A DNA stretch of 64,000 nucleotides, from the NCBI GenBank assembly GCA_021776735.1, contig JAJFFH010000019.1, forward strand, positions 112,630 through 176,629, in the 5' to 3' direction. Of this stretch, positions 24,951-33,529 are shown piece after piece. Positions within the stretch are counted from its first letter, which is position 1. Every line of letters begins with the position of its first letter. The position numbers and the translations under genes are program-made. The notes under the pieces were generated by a model. That model did no database searches, was not told where the DNA came from, and worked only from the letters and a program-made list of their open reading frames with translations. The stretch is from Planctomycetota bacterium. Lineage in GTDB: Bacteria; Planctomycetota; PLA2.

Positions 24951-27329
24951 ATGACGGAATCGGATACTCGGCTCTGGCGCCGCTGGCTCGAACGCCGCGA
25001 TGAGGTCGCATACACAGCCCTGGTGCGCTCGCACGGCGCCTTCGCGATCGACTTCGCGGCCCGGCTGACGGGAAACGCGACCGACGCGGAGGATCTTTCT
25101 CAGCAGGCGTTTCTGGAACTGGCCGAGGAGACGACGGAACGCCCGGTCGAGGTTGGCCTACGCGCCTTTCTCGGCCGCCGAATGGTGCTGGCAGCACGCA
25201 CGGCCACACGGACACGGCGCTCACGCCGGCGTCGCGAGCAACGGGCCGCGCGCCGGCTCGCCCGCGAGGACGATCCGGCGCCGCGTCTCGACGCCGCGGC
25301 TGCGCTGGAAGTCCTGACTGAGGCTCAACGCACCGTTCTCGCCCTCCGATTCCTGCACGGCCTGTCGTATTCCGAGATCGCCTATGCGCTTGGCCTAAGC
25401 GAGACCGCCGCGCGCATGCGCGTGCATCGCGCCTTGCGCGTTACGCGGTCCAGGCTGCGCTCGCCGCTCGCGCTCGCCCTTCTCGCCCGAAGCGAAACGG
25501 CCGCAGCACACCTGGGAGGAACGTTGCTCGTGGGATGGAAAGCCAAACAACTCGTCTTCGTCTTGTTGCTGCTCGCCACCGGTCTTTCCGTTGTGGTCTG
25601 GACGCGAATCGATCGGAACGCCAAGCCGCGCCATGACCTGGCCCAGATCGTTCCGGTTCGTCCGGCAGCAGATTCCGCACGCGTGTCCACGCCGCCAGAT
25701 CAAACGACGGCCCGGTCCGCGGTCACGCCACCGAGGTCTCGCGGCGTTCGCGGCGTCCTCCGCTACGTCGATGGAACCCCTGCGACGGGGTTGCGCGTCG
25801 GCTTGGCCCGCAACGGGCGCTTCGGCATCACCGACGCCGCCGGGCGTTTCGTCATGGGCGACGACACGCTGGAGGCCCGCCGCGAGAACAAGCGGCGTTG
25901 GCTGGCGGAAAAAAGTGCATCATCCCGACTTGTGGACCTGGTCGCAAACAAGGGACTGCGCGGCGACACGCTCGTCTTTCGCGTCCTGGGCCGCAACGGA
26001 TCATGGGTGACCATCGGCCGCGGGCGGCTGGGAGGTGCTGCCGATCTCACGGTGGAGCCTGGCCAAACGCTGACCGGGTCGGTGCGCGCGAACGGCCAGT
26101 GGCTCGCCCGGGCCGCGGTACGGCTGCGACGTCGGGACTACTCGGAGGGCGAACCTGTCCAGGCGCGACGCGCGCTCGCGCGAACGGACGAGAACGGTCG
26201 CTTCCGTTTCGGGCTGCTGTTGCCGGGCGACTACGACCTGAGTGTGGCGGACCATGGCCCCTACACGCCTTATGCGGCGACCGTCGAGATCCGTGACCGT
26301 CCGGCGGTGCACGCAATCGAGTTGGCGCCGGCCGAGAAATGGACCATCCGCTTCGAAAACCTGCCCGAGTCGATGCGCGAGGCGGAAGTACACATCCAGC
26401 TGTTCGGCGGACCGTGGCCCGGAGGACGTCAGTGGCTCCGCCGGATCGAGGACGGGGCACTCGTGTTGCCCGCGCCGCCGGACGGGCCCTACGTCTTGCA
26501 TGTGCACCCACCGCGCCGCAGCGACGGCGGGTTCCCACCGCTCTCGCGCCAGATCGTCGTTCCCGGCGCGGTCATCTTCCGGCTCCCTCTCGGAGGCGTG
26601 CGCGGACGCGTCCTCAACGCCGCGGGCAAACCGGTGGCAGGAGAGCGTTTGATACTCAGCGGAAACGGTGCGGGTACGCGTACCGATGCAATGGGGCGCT
26701 TCCTATTCGAGGCCGTACCGGCCGGACGTGTCCGCATCGGGTTGGGTCCGGTGACGGTGCACGAGATCGATGTGCCCGAGTACGGCCTGATCGACGCCGA
26801 GGTTCGCGTGACCGGCACGGCCGTGGTCGAGGGGCGATTGAGGGCGGGCTCCGAGCGCTGCTACATCCTCCTCAAGCGAAGCGACGACGCGCGAGAGGTC
26901 GCGAGGACGCGGGTCAAATCCGGCGGGACGTTCCGCCTCGAGCATCTTCCCGCCGGGAGGTACGACTTGGTTCTGTCCACACGCAACGGCCCGGAGACCA
27001 AACGTCGCGTGACACTGTCAGCCTCGACGCGCCTTGACCTCGGCACGGTCGAACTGGCCGTCTATCCGCGCGTCCCGGTCGTCGTGACGTTTCCACCCGG
27101 AGCAAAGCAACCCCCGCGTCTGCGCGCACGGGTCGCGGTGGCCGGCAAGCGCGGGGGCTACGCCGTGAGCATCTGGCTCAACGACATGAACCGCGGCAGT
27201 CTCACGGGACTACCAGCCGGGGAGTACACGCTGACATTTGTCGCGCCCGGTCTCCAGGCCGGACCCACGACGGTCCACGTTGCCGACTATGCCCCGGTTC
27301 TCACTATCGATCTGCAAGAGACCGACTAG
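24951..27329 (+). CDS. ECF sigma factor fused to a membrane helix and carboxypeptidase-regulatory-like repeats
   Basis: Residues 1-170 form an ECF sigma factor. Region 2 is DFAARLTGNATDAEDLSQQA with FLELAEE. Region 4 is LTEAQRTVLALRFLHGLSYS followed by EIAYALGLSETAARMRVHRA. A transmembrane helix follows at about residues 197-218 (QLVFVLLLLATGLSVVVW). The remaining ~570 residues hold about four beta-sandwich repeats of the carboxypeptidase regulatory (CarboxypepD_reg) type, each with the pattern V.G.V....G.P..G..V....G..T.D.GRF.. (for example VRGVLRYVDGTPATGL; VRGRVLNAAGKPVAGERL). Topology places the repeats outside the cytoplasm. Together with the gene at 6223 this is the second sigma-helix-extension fusion in the window, with an unrelated outer domain. 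ATG at 24951 has GAGAGG upstream. Confidence 0.85.
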   Translation: MTESDTRLWRRWLERRDEVAYTALVRSHGAFAIDFAARLTGNATDAEDLSQQAFLELAEETTERPVEVGLRAFLGRRMVLAARTATRTRRSRRRREQRAARRLAREDDPAPRLDAAAALEVLTEAQRTVLALRFLHGLSYSEIAYALGLSETAARMRVHRALRVTRSRLRSPLALALLARSETAAAHLGGTLLVGWKAKQLVFVLLLLATGLSVVVWTRIDRNAKPRHDLAQIVPVRPAADSARVSTPPDQTTARSAVTPPRSRGVRGVLRYVDGTPATGLRVGLARNGRFGITDAAGRFVMGDDTLEARRENKRRWLAEKSASSRLVDLVANKGLRGDTLVFRVLGRNGSWVTIGRGRLGGAADLTVEPGQTLTGSVRANGQWLARAAVRLRRRDYSEGEPVQARRALARTDENGRFRFGLLLPGDYDLSVADHGPYTPYAATVEIRDRPAVHAIELAPAEKWTIRFENLPESMREAEVHIQLFGGPWPGGRQWLRRIEDGALVLPAPPDGPYVLHVHPPRRSDGGFPPLSRQIVVPGAVIFRLPLGGVRGRVLNAAGKPVAGERLILSGNGAGTRTDAMGRFLFEAVPAGRVRIGLGPVTVHEIDVPEYGLIDAEVRVTGTAVVEGRLRAGSERCYILLKRSDDAREVARTRVKSGGTFRLEHLPAGRYDLVLSTRNGPETKRRVTLSASTRLDLGTVELAVYPRVPVVVTFPPGAKQPPRLRARVAVAGKRGGYAVSIWLNDMNRGSLTGLPAGEYTLTFVAPGLQAGPTTVHVADYAPVLTIDLQETD

Positions 27330-27371
27330 AACCAAGAGATGGCCTGGCGCCGGGCCATCCTCACAACCCAC

Positions 27372-27411
27372 AAAAAAAGGGTGCAAGCGGCCGATTCAGC
27401 TACTTGCACCC
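27372..27411 (-). terminator. Rho-independent terminator of the former tRNA-Ser
   Basis: On the minus strand a perfect 9-bp stem, GGGTGCAAG (27411-27403) with CTTGCACCC (27387-27379), is followed by TTTTTTT (27378-27372). It starts 8 bases beyond the tRNA fragment's 3' end. On the plus strand it also sits 43 bases after the sigma-fusion gene, but without a T-tract. Confidence 0.85.
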
Positions 27412-27418
27412 CCGCGAC

Positions 27419-27485
27419 TGGCGGAGAGGTAGGGATTCGAACCCTAGGTGACCTTGCGGCCACACCGGTTTTCGAAACCGGCCCG
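27419..27485 (-). pseudogene. 3' fragment of tRNA-Ser(CGA); attachment-site scar
   Basis: Reading the minus strand, an anticodon arm CCGGT-TTCGAAA-ACCGG (anticodon CGA) is followed by a long serine-type variable arm, a T arm (TAGGG-TTCGAAT-CCCTA), CCTCTCC, the discriminator G and an encoded CCA. The 5' side is missing: no GGAGAGG acceptor strand and no D arm precede the anticodon arm; that place reads CGCGCATCCCGG. A tRNA cut inside the anticodon stem is the usual remnant left at one end of an integrated element. The chromosome then lies at lower coordinates and the element at higher ones. No intact copy is visible in the window. Confidence 0.8.
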
Positions 27486-27810
27486 GGATGCGCGAAAGCG
27501 GCGCAACGAGGCAGGTTTCGAGCGCCGACGCCACGCTCGTATCACCTTTGGTATCACCTTCCAACATAGGGCTATCGGCCTCGTCGCTACGGCCGACTAG
27601 GACTGTCACGAGGACCAGCCAGAGCGGTGGGCACACGGGTCGCCCCACGAGTTCCTTCTGTTTACAATAGTCGCGCGGCGCTCAATGGCATCAACCGAGC
27701 GAGGCGCCCACGGGATGGGGAGAACATCGTCGCCGATTTCGAATGACCCGAGCCGAGAAGCACTCTCGGCCAGCCTCGCGGAAGCGGAGAAGTTCTAAAG
27801 AGGATCTGAC

Positions 27811-28008
27811 ATGTCAGTTTTCTTCGTGGCCTATGTCGAACGAACCAGTCCGAGTCAGCACGAGTTTCGCGGTATCGGCCCGCGAGACACGCGTGAAGAG
27901 TGCGAGAAGCTCATTCGGGAGATGAGCAGAACGGATGTTGGCGCGCACGGTGACCTCATGCAACCGAACACGGCGTGCGTCGTCGAGTGCGCTGATGAGA
28001 CGAAGTGA
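27811..28008 (+). CDS. Small protein, 65 residues, function unknown
   Basis: ATG at 27811 has AGAGGA about 9 bases upstream. The sequence (MSVFFVAYVERTSPSQHEFR, ending VVECADETK) looks like a compact soluble protein, and its codon use is reasonable. I recognise no family. It is the first gene-like object inside the island after the tRNA scar. The stretch 27486-27810 before it holds no convincing gene; no tyrosine recombinase motifs are visible there on either strand. Confidence 0.4.
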   Translation: MSVFFVAYVERTSPSQHEFRGIGPRDTREECEKLIREMSRTDVGAHGDLMQPNTACVVECADETK

Positions 28009-28023
28009 ATAGAGGCAACGGGC

Positions 28024-28173
28024 ACGGACGACTTGGTGAAGGCCTTGGGGTGTTCGGGGATCGACCAGGGCGCTGTGAGTTGGATCTGCAAGAAGCTCAT
28101 CCGGGAGCAACACGACGAGTGGCAGGCGATGACGACGGCGTACTTCTCGAAGACACGTCACCGCCCAGGCTGA
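28024..28173 (+). pseudogene. Fragment of an IS256/Mutator-family transposase
   Basis: The frame encodes TDDLVKALGCSGIDQGAVSW followed by ICKKL, which matches the conserved helix-turn-helix segment of IS256 transposases (VDDLVKALG..GISKSEVSR.CKEL). Nothing before or after belongs to the family, so only about 35 codons survive. A C-terminal piece of the same family is at 36227-36686 on the other strand. Confidence 0.45.
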
Positions 28174-28329
28174 ACCGCGGTCACCTCAGCCGCTCGACAG
28201 CGATTACGACCGAGACCGGTCCCTCCCGAAAACTAAGAGCGCGGGCCGAGACACGCCTTGTAGCGCTTTTCTCGACTGTATCGCGCAGCGCACGCTTGCG
28301 TCAATCGGGATCGGCCGCGATGGTTCGGA

Positions 28330-28515
28330 ATGCACCTCGCCCTTCTGCTGGCGCTGGTCCGCGCGTTCGCCTCGGACCGCTCCCGCCTCGCCCTTGAGAA
28401 CCTCATCCTCCGCCAGCAGCTCAACGTCCTGAAGCGCAGCCTGAAGCGCGCCAAGCTCGAAGACAGCGACCGCGCGTTCCTTGAAGGCCAGCTACAGCGT
28501 CGGCCTACGCCGTGA
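28330..28515 (+). pseudogene. N-terminal fragment of an integrase-core transposase
   Basis: The first ~55 residues (LVRAFASDRSRLALENLILR, then QQLNVLKRSLKRAKLEDSDR) match the N-terminus of the common integrase-core (rve/IS481-IS3-like) transposases that begin with LALENLALRQQLAVL and DRAFWVLLSR. The frame then jumps out of the family and stops. No catalytic domain follows. The stretch 28516-28840 shows no further gene. Confidence 0.6.
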
Positions 28516-28840
28516 ACCGGCTCGCCTACATCAGCCGGAAATGCGTCGCCCACTGCCGTCAGCACATCCTGTGCGAGGCAACTCATGTGAGTGCCGATTC
28601 CCAGAGCTGGGTCCAGCGGCACGGACAAGGTCTCCAGTCGCTAAGGCCGGTGTCGGTGTGGTCGAGTTTGACTACATTAACCCTGCCGTGAAGGCCCCAG
28701 CGAATGCCGGTGACGCGAAGCGTGCCGCACTTCCACCGCAGCAAGTCCGTCAGCAGCAGGTTAGCCCTGCTTGCTCTCTCGTGGTCCGTCACGTTCAATT
28801 CCTTGATGAGTCCGCACTGCAATCTTGAACGACTGTCCGA

Positions 28841-31147
28841 CTAGGGAATGGTGTCGAAACGGACAAAGAACTCTTTCACGCCGTCCTCGCCGATCTGAAA
28901 CGCAGGCTTTAGCAGTGACGGCACGGGCACGTAGATTCGATTCTTCGTGATGATCGTGGTAGTCGGGAACTTGTCGCCCCCCGTCGTCTCCGTGTCCAAG
29001 GGTTCTCTCAGCTTGATGTCGTAATAGAGGTTGAGATCGCCCGTCGCGTTCGAGAACACGTAGATCACGCGATGCGTCCCCCACATGAGCTTCGTCGTAT
29101 GGGGTTGCCTGAGAAACTCGCCTTCGCACTTGGCCATCCGATCGGACAGTGCCAGAAACAGCCGGAACCCGTTGAGCTTCGAATGCTCTGCCCCCACTAC
29201 CAGGACCTTCATCGTACTGCTCACCTCGGTCCGCACGATCGGAGGTGCAGCCTCGAGGTCGCTCGCCGCAGCTGCATCGCCGACAATGTCAGGCAACTCC
29301 TCTTCGACGCTACCAACCTGATCTCGACGTAGTTCCTGACGCTGTCCCCCCCCATGGCCACCAGACGACCTCAGCACCTGGTCGAGGTCGGCCTTCCCCG
29401 AAAGGTAGTCGGCCAAGAGCGACTCCGCCTCACCCAGGTCGCTGAACTCGTACCGAAACAGCTCTTCGTTTTGCTTGAGGCGTTGATAGAGGGCGTCCCG
29501 CCCCTGTCTCGTGGACGACGGCACGTGTTCCCGAATCCTGGGGTAGATGTGCTCGCGCACGAAATCTGTCACAAACCCCGAGAGTGCTTCCTTCGCGGTT
29601 TCGTATGCCGTGACGACGACCTGCAACGCCGACATGTCGCGAGCGAGCGATATGCTCAGTTCGCCCTTGCTGTTGTCCACCTGCACGGAAACGCCGTGGC
29701 TGATACGCGCAAGGCTCAGTTTGGCCTCGGCGATGAAGTACTCGTCGAGCAAGACACCGCGGATTCGCATCAGGCACATCGCCTCGGCCAGGGATAGTTC
29801 CGTAGGCGGGATCGGGTCGACGATGATGTTCTCCGGCACCTCGTCAAGTGCGGCGAATTCCCTGAGGTAGCGGAGCTGCAGCTTTCGCCTCGGGTTCGAC
29901 TGACTCACATGGAAGAGGTTCGCTCGGTCGCTTGCGAATCGCTGAAGCACGGTCGCATCACGTCCCGGGTAGAAGTGCCGCTCCTTGTCAGGCTCGTAGT
30001 CCTTCACATCACCCAAAGTGACGTCTCCGTCACGAGCTGGCAGCACTGTGATCTTCAGGTTATTCGCCAGCTGGACCAGTCCCCGCGCGAGGATGTACTG
30101 CTGAAACTGCTGATTAGTGTCTGCATGAGACCCGTCGGCGACGTCCTTGGAGACCTCCGCCTCGACCATGGCAACCAACTCCGTAACATGCTGGATGCTG
30201 TCTCGGCTCAACGCCTCGCGCCCGGCAGTTGGGTGGAGTATCTCGAGGTTTACGAATCCGCCGAAATCGTAGTAACCGGACACTGGGATAGGCGCGAGCC
30301 CGAAGAGATTCCGGAACCCGAGAGTCTGACCACCATGTTGGACAAACAGCGCCTCGCCGGCCAGCAGATTGCCTTGGAGCGAAAGACTCTCAAGCCGTGC
30401 AAGCACCTTGCCCTGCTGGTTCACATAGGTACGAAGCGTGGCGGCGAACTCCCCTTGGGTAACGGCCCGTTCGGCAATCTCGACGTACCCAGCGGCCTCG
30501 TCCTCTAGAGCATCTTCGAACCGCCGCTGGCTTATGCAGTTGCCGTTGACGATTACGGGCACGGGCACGAACTGAACATATTGCTTGAGATACTCGATCG
30601 CGGAGGCCTCATCGATGGCACTGGCCGGATCCATCTCCGCAACAATGACAGTCCCGGGCGCGCGTTCGTCGGATACGCGCTCCAAGTCGATGCAGTTCTC
30701 CGCAATGCGCAGGTCCGCTCGTCTGGCAGAGCTGATCAGTGTGACGTTCGAATCGAGATGGCGAGTCTCGACGCGCAGAGCCGTACAAACCCCGAAGTTT
30801 GCCATTGCCCCAATTCCGAATGTGCCAATCACGCCGGATCGCTGCGCGAGCTCGGTTTTTTTCCCGCTCGAACCGGCTTTCCAGAAGTTCCTTCTGAGGA
30901 CGTCTTCGGTCATGCCGATGCCGTCATCTCGCACGATCAACTGATCCCCATCGATCGTGATCTCAATCTTGCGTTCACCGACGGCCTCCCCAGCCGCTGT
31001 ACAACGCATCAAAACGGCGTCGTACGCGTTTTGGACGTTCTCGCGTAGCAGCGCCTTGGGCGAGTCATATATCTCTGTCGAGAGAATCTGAAGCACACGC
31101 TCGGTCTCGACATCGAATGCGATGTGGTCCTTTTCTTGCTCGCTCAC
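28841..31147 (-). CDS. Hsp90-like (GHKL) ATPase with unknown C-terminal extension
   Basis: A 768-residue protein whose first ~350 residues follow Hsp90/HtpG. Landmarks are the ATP-binding helix RENVQNAYDA (E36, N40, D43), DDGIGM (residues 74-79), the lid glycine motif GTFGIGAMANFGV (108-120) and a PGTVI strand. It departs from HtpG after about residue 450; an acidic linker around residue 610 leads to a separate ~140-residue domain (MKVLVVGAEHSKLNGFRLFL and after) that I do not recognise. The start is GTG at 31147, overlapping the stop of the truncated upstream gene (GTGA). In a transposon-scarred island such an ATPase is more likely a defence or conflict protein than a housekeeping chaperone. 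That role is inference. Confidence 0.7.
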   Translation of the reverse strand: MSEQEKDHIAFDVETERVLQILSTEIYDSPKALLRENVQNAYDAVLMRCTAAGEAVGERKIEITIDGDQLIVRDDGIGMTEDVLRRNFWKAGSSGKKTELAQRSGVIGTFGIGAMANFGVCTALRVETRHLDSNVTLISSARRADLRIAENCIDLERVSDERAPGTVIVAEMDPASAIDEASAIEYLKQYVQFVPVPVIVNGNCISQRRFEDALEDEAAGYVEIAERAVTQGEFAATLRTYVNQQGKVLARLESLSLQGNLLAGEALFVQHGGQTLGFRNLFGLAPIPVSGYYDFGGFVNLEILHPTAGREALSRDSIQHVTELVAMVEAEVSKDVADGSHADTNQQFQQYILARGLVQLANNLKITVLPARDGDVTLGDVKDYEPDKERHFYPGRDATVLQRFASDRANLFHVSQSNPRRKLQLRYLREFAALDEVPENIIVDPIPPTELSLAEAMCLMRIRGVLLDEYFIAEAKLSLARISHGVSVQVDNSKGELSISLARDMSALQVVVTAYETAKEALSGFVTDFVREHIYPRIREHVPSSTRQGRDALYQRLKQNEELFRYEFSDLGEAESLLADYLSGKADLDQVLRSSGGHGGGQRQELRRDQVGSVEEELPDIVGDAAAASDLEAAPPIVRTEVSSTMKVLVVGAEHSKLNGFRLFLALSDRMAKCEGEFLRQPHTTKLMWGTHRVIYVFSNATGDLNLYYDIKLREPLDTETTGGDKFPTTTIITKNRIYVPVPSLLKPAFQIGEDGVKEFFVRFDTIP

Positions 31148-31449
31148 TTGCCAAGCCTCGCGGAATACTTGTCGCGGATGTCGATCACGGATGGATCCTC
31201 AGAACCCGCGACAACCGGTTCGTCCAGCAATTCGCTGAGTCGATCTCGCGTCTGTTCCTCCCACAGCGCATCCATGACATGGATGGCTTCCGCGCCACCC
31301 TTTGGCGGATCAAAGGAAGCTATCAGTGCCTGGCGATCACCGAGCCGCAACAGACAGTCGAGAAGCAGGGGCCGCGCCAGCTCATCGGCACCGACTACCT
31401 GCCTCAGGACAAGCGCAGCCTCCTGGGAGCAGTCCCGGAAAGTTGTCGT
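31144..31449 (-). pseudogene. C-terminal remnant of the gene upstream of the Hsp90-like ATPase
   Basis: An open frame of about 100 codons runs from the insertion sequence edge into the start of the ATPase gene. It reads FRDCSQEAALVLRQVVGADE, LLLDCLLRLGDRQALIASFD and so on, ending DIRDKYSARLGK. The helical, leucine-rich sequence is not a family I recognise. The insertion sequence has removed the 5' part. The GTGA overlap with the ATPase shows the two genes formed a translationally coupled pair, so the ATPase may have lost its partner and promoter. Confidence 0.5.
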
Positions 31450-33107
31450 TCATGCGACCCGTTGCAAGTCCTCGGGTCGTCGTCGTCCGAGGTGTGACCT
31501 GTAGAGGACGCGGCGCATGAGTTCGTCCCAGCGTCCTGCCTTGAGGTAGCAGCGGAGGTGGAGCAGTCGTTCGGCGTTCTCGGCTCGCCAGAAGATGGAC
31601 GGCCCCTTCATGCGCAGGTTGACGATGCGTCGGATGGCGCTCTCGATGGCGCCGCTCCCGAGTGGGATTCCTCGTTTTCGAAAGACGTCGTAGCGCATGA
31701 GTTCCCTGCGGTTCTCGAAGTAGGCCAGCTCGGTGGCGATCGGGCCCGCGTTCTTGCCGCGGCACAGGGACCGGATCGCCTCGATCACGGCATCGATCCG
31801 ACCGCGCTTGAGTTGTTTTCGCATGCGTTTCACCCATCGCTTTTTCTTCGTGTCGTTCCAGCCGCGGCGCAGTTCGGCGACGGCAGTGAGGTGCTCGACG
31901 GCGTGGTAGAAGTCCGCCACTCTGACGATCTTTTCGGGGCCGAGTTCCACGGCCCGGGCGAGGTCGTCGATGCGGTTCCAGATCCAGGGAGCGCCGTCGG
32001 CGATGACGATGACTTCTTGCGCGAAGGCGGCGCCGCGCAGCCGGAGTTCGGCCGTGAGAATCTCGAATGCCTTGTCCGCATTGCCGAGGGTGCCGTCGTA
32101 CCAGATCGGCACCGAACCGTCCCGGCGACCGTGCGCATCGATCACGTACGAGGTCACCAGTTTCGGCTCCCGCCACGGCGTACGGTAGCGGCGATGGCCC
32201 TTCCTGCCCTTTGGGCCGCTCTGGCCGCCCTCCCGCATGCGCATGCGTCCACCGTCCGCACTCAGGACGAGGCGCCGTCCGGAAAACTCGCCGAGGCGCG
32301 CGGAGCGTTGCGCCGCGGCCTCGATGCGGGCGTGGCGATGCCGCAACGCTTCCTCGCCTACATGCAGGGCCAACGTTCGCACCGTCTTTTTGTCGAGTGC
32401 GATCCCGCGCTCGGCCAGGGCCTGGCGCGCCTCGGCAAAGCTCGCGGACCGGACGGCATGGCAGGCGACCTCGCCCAAGAGCGCCGGCGTGGCACGGTTC
32501 CAGATGCCCAGTGCTTCCAGGACGGGATAGCAGCCGCTTCCGGTCGCTCCCCGGCGTCCGACGCCACGACGCCGCCCCCGATGCGGGCGGCGGTCCTCGC
32601 TCAGGTAGGGCGTGGCTACGGTCAGCCGGGCACCGCCCAAAAAGCGAACCGGAGTCGTGCGCCGTCCCCGGTGGCGAAGGCGACACGGCGCCATGTCACG
32701 AGCGACGTTGACCGCGGCCTGCGCCCAGCCGCCCTCGCCGTGAAGAAAAACAAGGACCGCCGCCACGACGTGCGAAGCCGCAAGCTGAAAGCTCGCGAGC
32801 ACGTCTCGTTCCAGCCGCAAAAAGGACTCGCCGTCCGGCTCCGCCAGGAACCTGTCGATCGCCGCCGATACCTCGGGCCGGACCGCGTCCACGACCGCCT
32901 CAACTAGCCGACAACGCAATTCCCGACGATCCTCGGGAACAAACAACGGCCTGCCGATATCCTGAAGAAGTCCTGTTCCCGCGTCCGTCGTGGCATTGTT
33001 GTTCATACCAAAGCCGTCGGCTGGGCGCGGGAACCTCTTTGCACAAAACGGCTTACGTCAGATACTCAAACCCCGCCTACGGCCTCCAAAACGCCAACTT
33101 TCCGGGA
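31433..33107 (-). mobile_element. Insertion sequence, 1675 bp, with terminal inverted repeats
   Basis: The ends are TCCCGGAAAGTTGTCGTT (31433-31450) and AACGCCAACTTTCCGGGA (33090-33107), matching at 17 of 18 positions when one is inverted. They enclose a single full-length transposase gene on the minus strand whose stop codon overlaps the left end. No target-site duplication is evident (AGCAG on the left, TCGCG on the right), so the copy may have been rearranged after insertion. Both flanking genes are truncated at the element edges. Confidence 0.8.
31450..33006 (-). CDS. DDE transposase (ISKra4-like)
   Basis: A 518-residue transposase that fills the insertion sequence. An N-terminal helical region is followed by a helix-turn-helix (FAEARQALAERGIALDKKTV), then the catalytic core. 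The likely first aspartate is in LVLSADGGRMRMRE, the second in VIVIADGAPWIWNRIDDL, and the glutamate is in GIPLGSGAIESAIRRIVNLR, with RVADFYHAVEHL between them. This pattern fits the ISKra4/UPF0236 group, which is a family-level call. The gene looks intact, so the element may still be active. The start ATG is at 33006. Confidence 0.8.
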   Translation of the reverse strand: MNNNATTDAGTGLLQDIGRPLFVPEDRRELRCRLVEAVVDAVRPEVSAAIDRFLAEPDGESFLRLERDVLASFQLAASHVVAAVLVFLHGEGGWAQAAVNVARDMAPCRLRHRGRRTTPVRFLGGARLTVATPYLSEDRRPHRGRRRGVGRRGATGSGCYPVLEALGIWNRATPALLGEVACHAVRSASFAEARQALAERGIALDKKTVRTLALHVGEEALRHRHARIEAAAQRSARLGEFSGRRLVLSADGGRMRMREGGQSGPKGRKGHRRYRTPWREPKLVTSYVIDAHGRRDGSVPIWYDGTLGNADKAFEILTAELRLRGAAFAQEVIVIADGAPWIWNRIDDLARAVELGPEKIVRVADFYHAVEHLTAVAELRRGWNDTKKKRWVKRMRKQLKRGRIDAVIEAIRSLCRGKNAGPIATELAYFENRRELMRYDVFRKRGIPLGSGAIESAIRRIVNLRMKGPSIFWRAENAERLLHLRCYLKAGRWDELMRRVLYRSHLGRRRPEDLQRVA

Positions 33108-33503
33108 TCGCGCCCGAACAGACAAGGGCAGGGAAAGAAGGCTCGCTGGACCATAGCTCCCCTCGACCTCAGCGTTCGGCTCCAGCGTGACTGTGATCAG
33201 GCCCTTCGGAACGCGGCCAGGCTGGCGAAGCAAGGCAAGCGGCACGCGGCCCTTGCGGAGTTGGTCCCCTTGGCGTTCGACATCGCTGCCGAGCGGGAGC
33301 GCATGTTCAAGCAGAAGAAAGAACCGCTCGATGGACCGGACCTTGAGGATTTGTGTGTCAACCGCCTCGACCAAGCCGCGCCGAAGTCCGAGCGCAAGCG
33401 GCTCTGGGCGCTATGTGTTCGCGGGGGTTTCGACTCGGCGAAGCCCTACAAATACTACGCTGGTGTTGCGAATTTCAATGGCCAAAAACTGACGTACTAT
33501 TAG
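33108..33503 (+). pseudogene. 5'-truncated gene of unknown function next to the insertion sequence
   Basis: The frame is open across the insertion sequence edge, so the true start is lost. The surviving ~130 residues (RLQRDCDQALRNAARLAKQG, then FDIAAERERMFKQKKEPLDG, ending AGVANFNGQKLTYY) form a charged helical protein without recognisable domain. It precedes the deaminase-toxin gene by 26 bases on the same strand and may have belonged to the same polymorphic-toxin operon. Confidence 0.4.
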
Positions 33504-33529
33504 CAGGGTATTGTTTTCATCGGGACCGC

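Noticed and set aside
27379..27411. Hairpin after the ECF-fusion gene taken as its plus-strand terminator
   Set aside because: On the plus strand it is preceded by A and not followed by a T-tract; it fits the minus-strand tRNA much better.
27400..27648. Minus-strand frame that could be an integrase C-terminus next to the tRNA fragment
   Set aside because: No tyrosine-recombinase motifs (R...HxxR...Y) are visible there or upstream. The end (GFESLPLRQ) is just translated tRNA sequence.
31433..33107. Target-site duplication around the insertion sequence
   Set aside because: The flanking bases on the two sides do not match at any length from 2 to 9.
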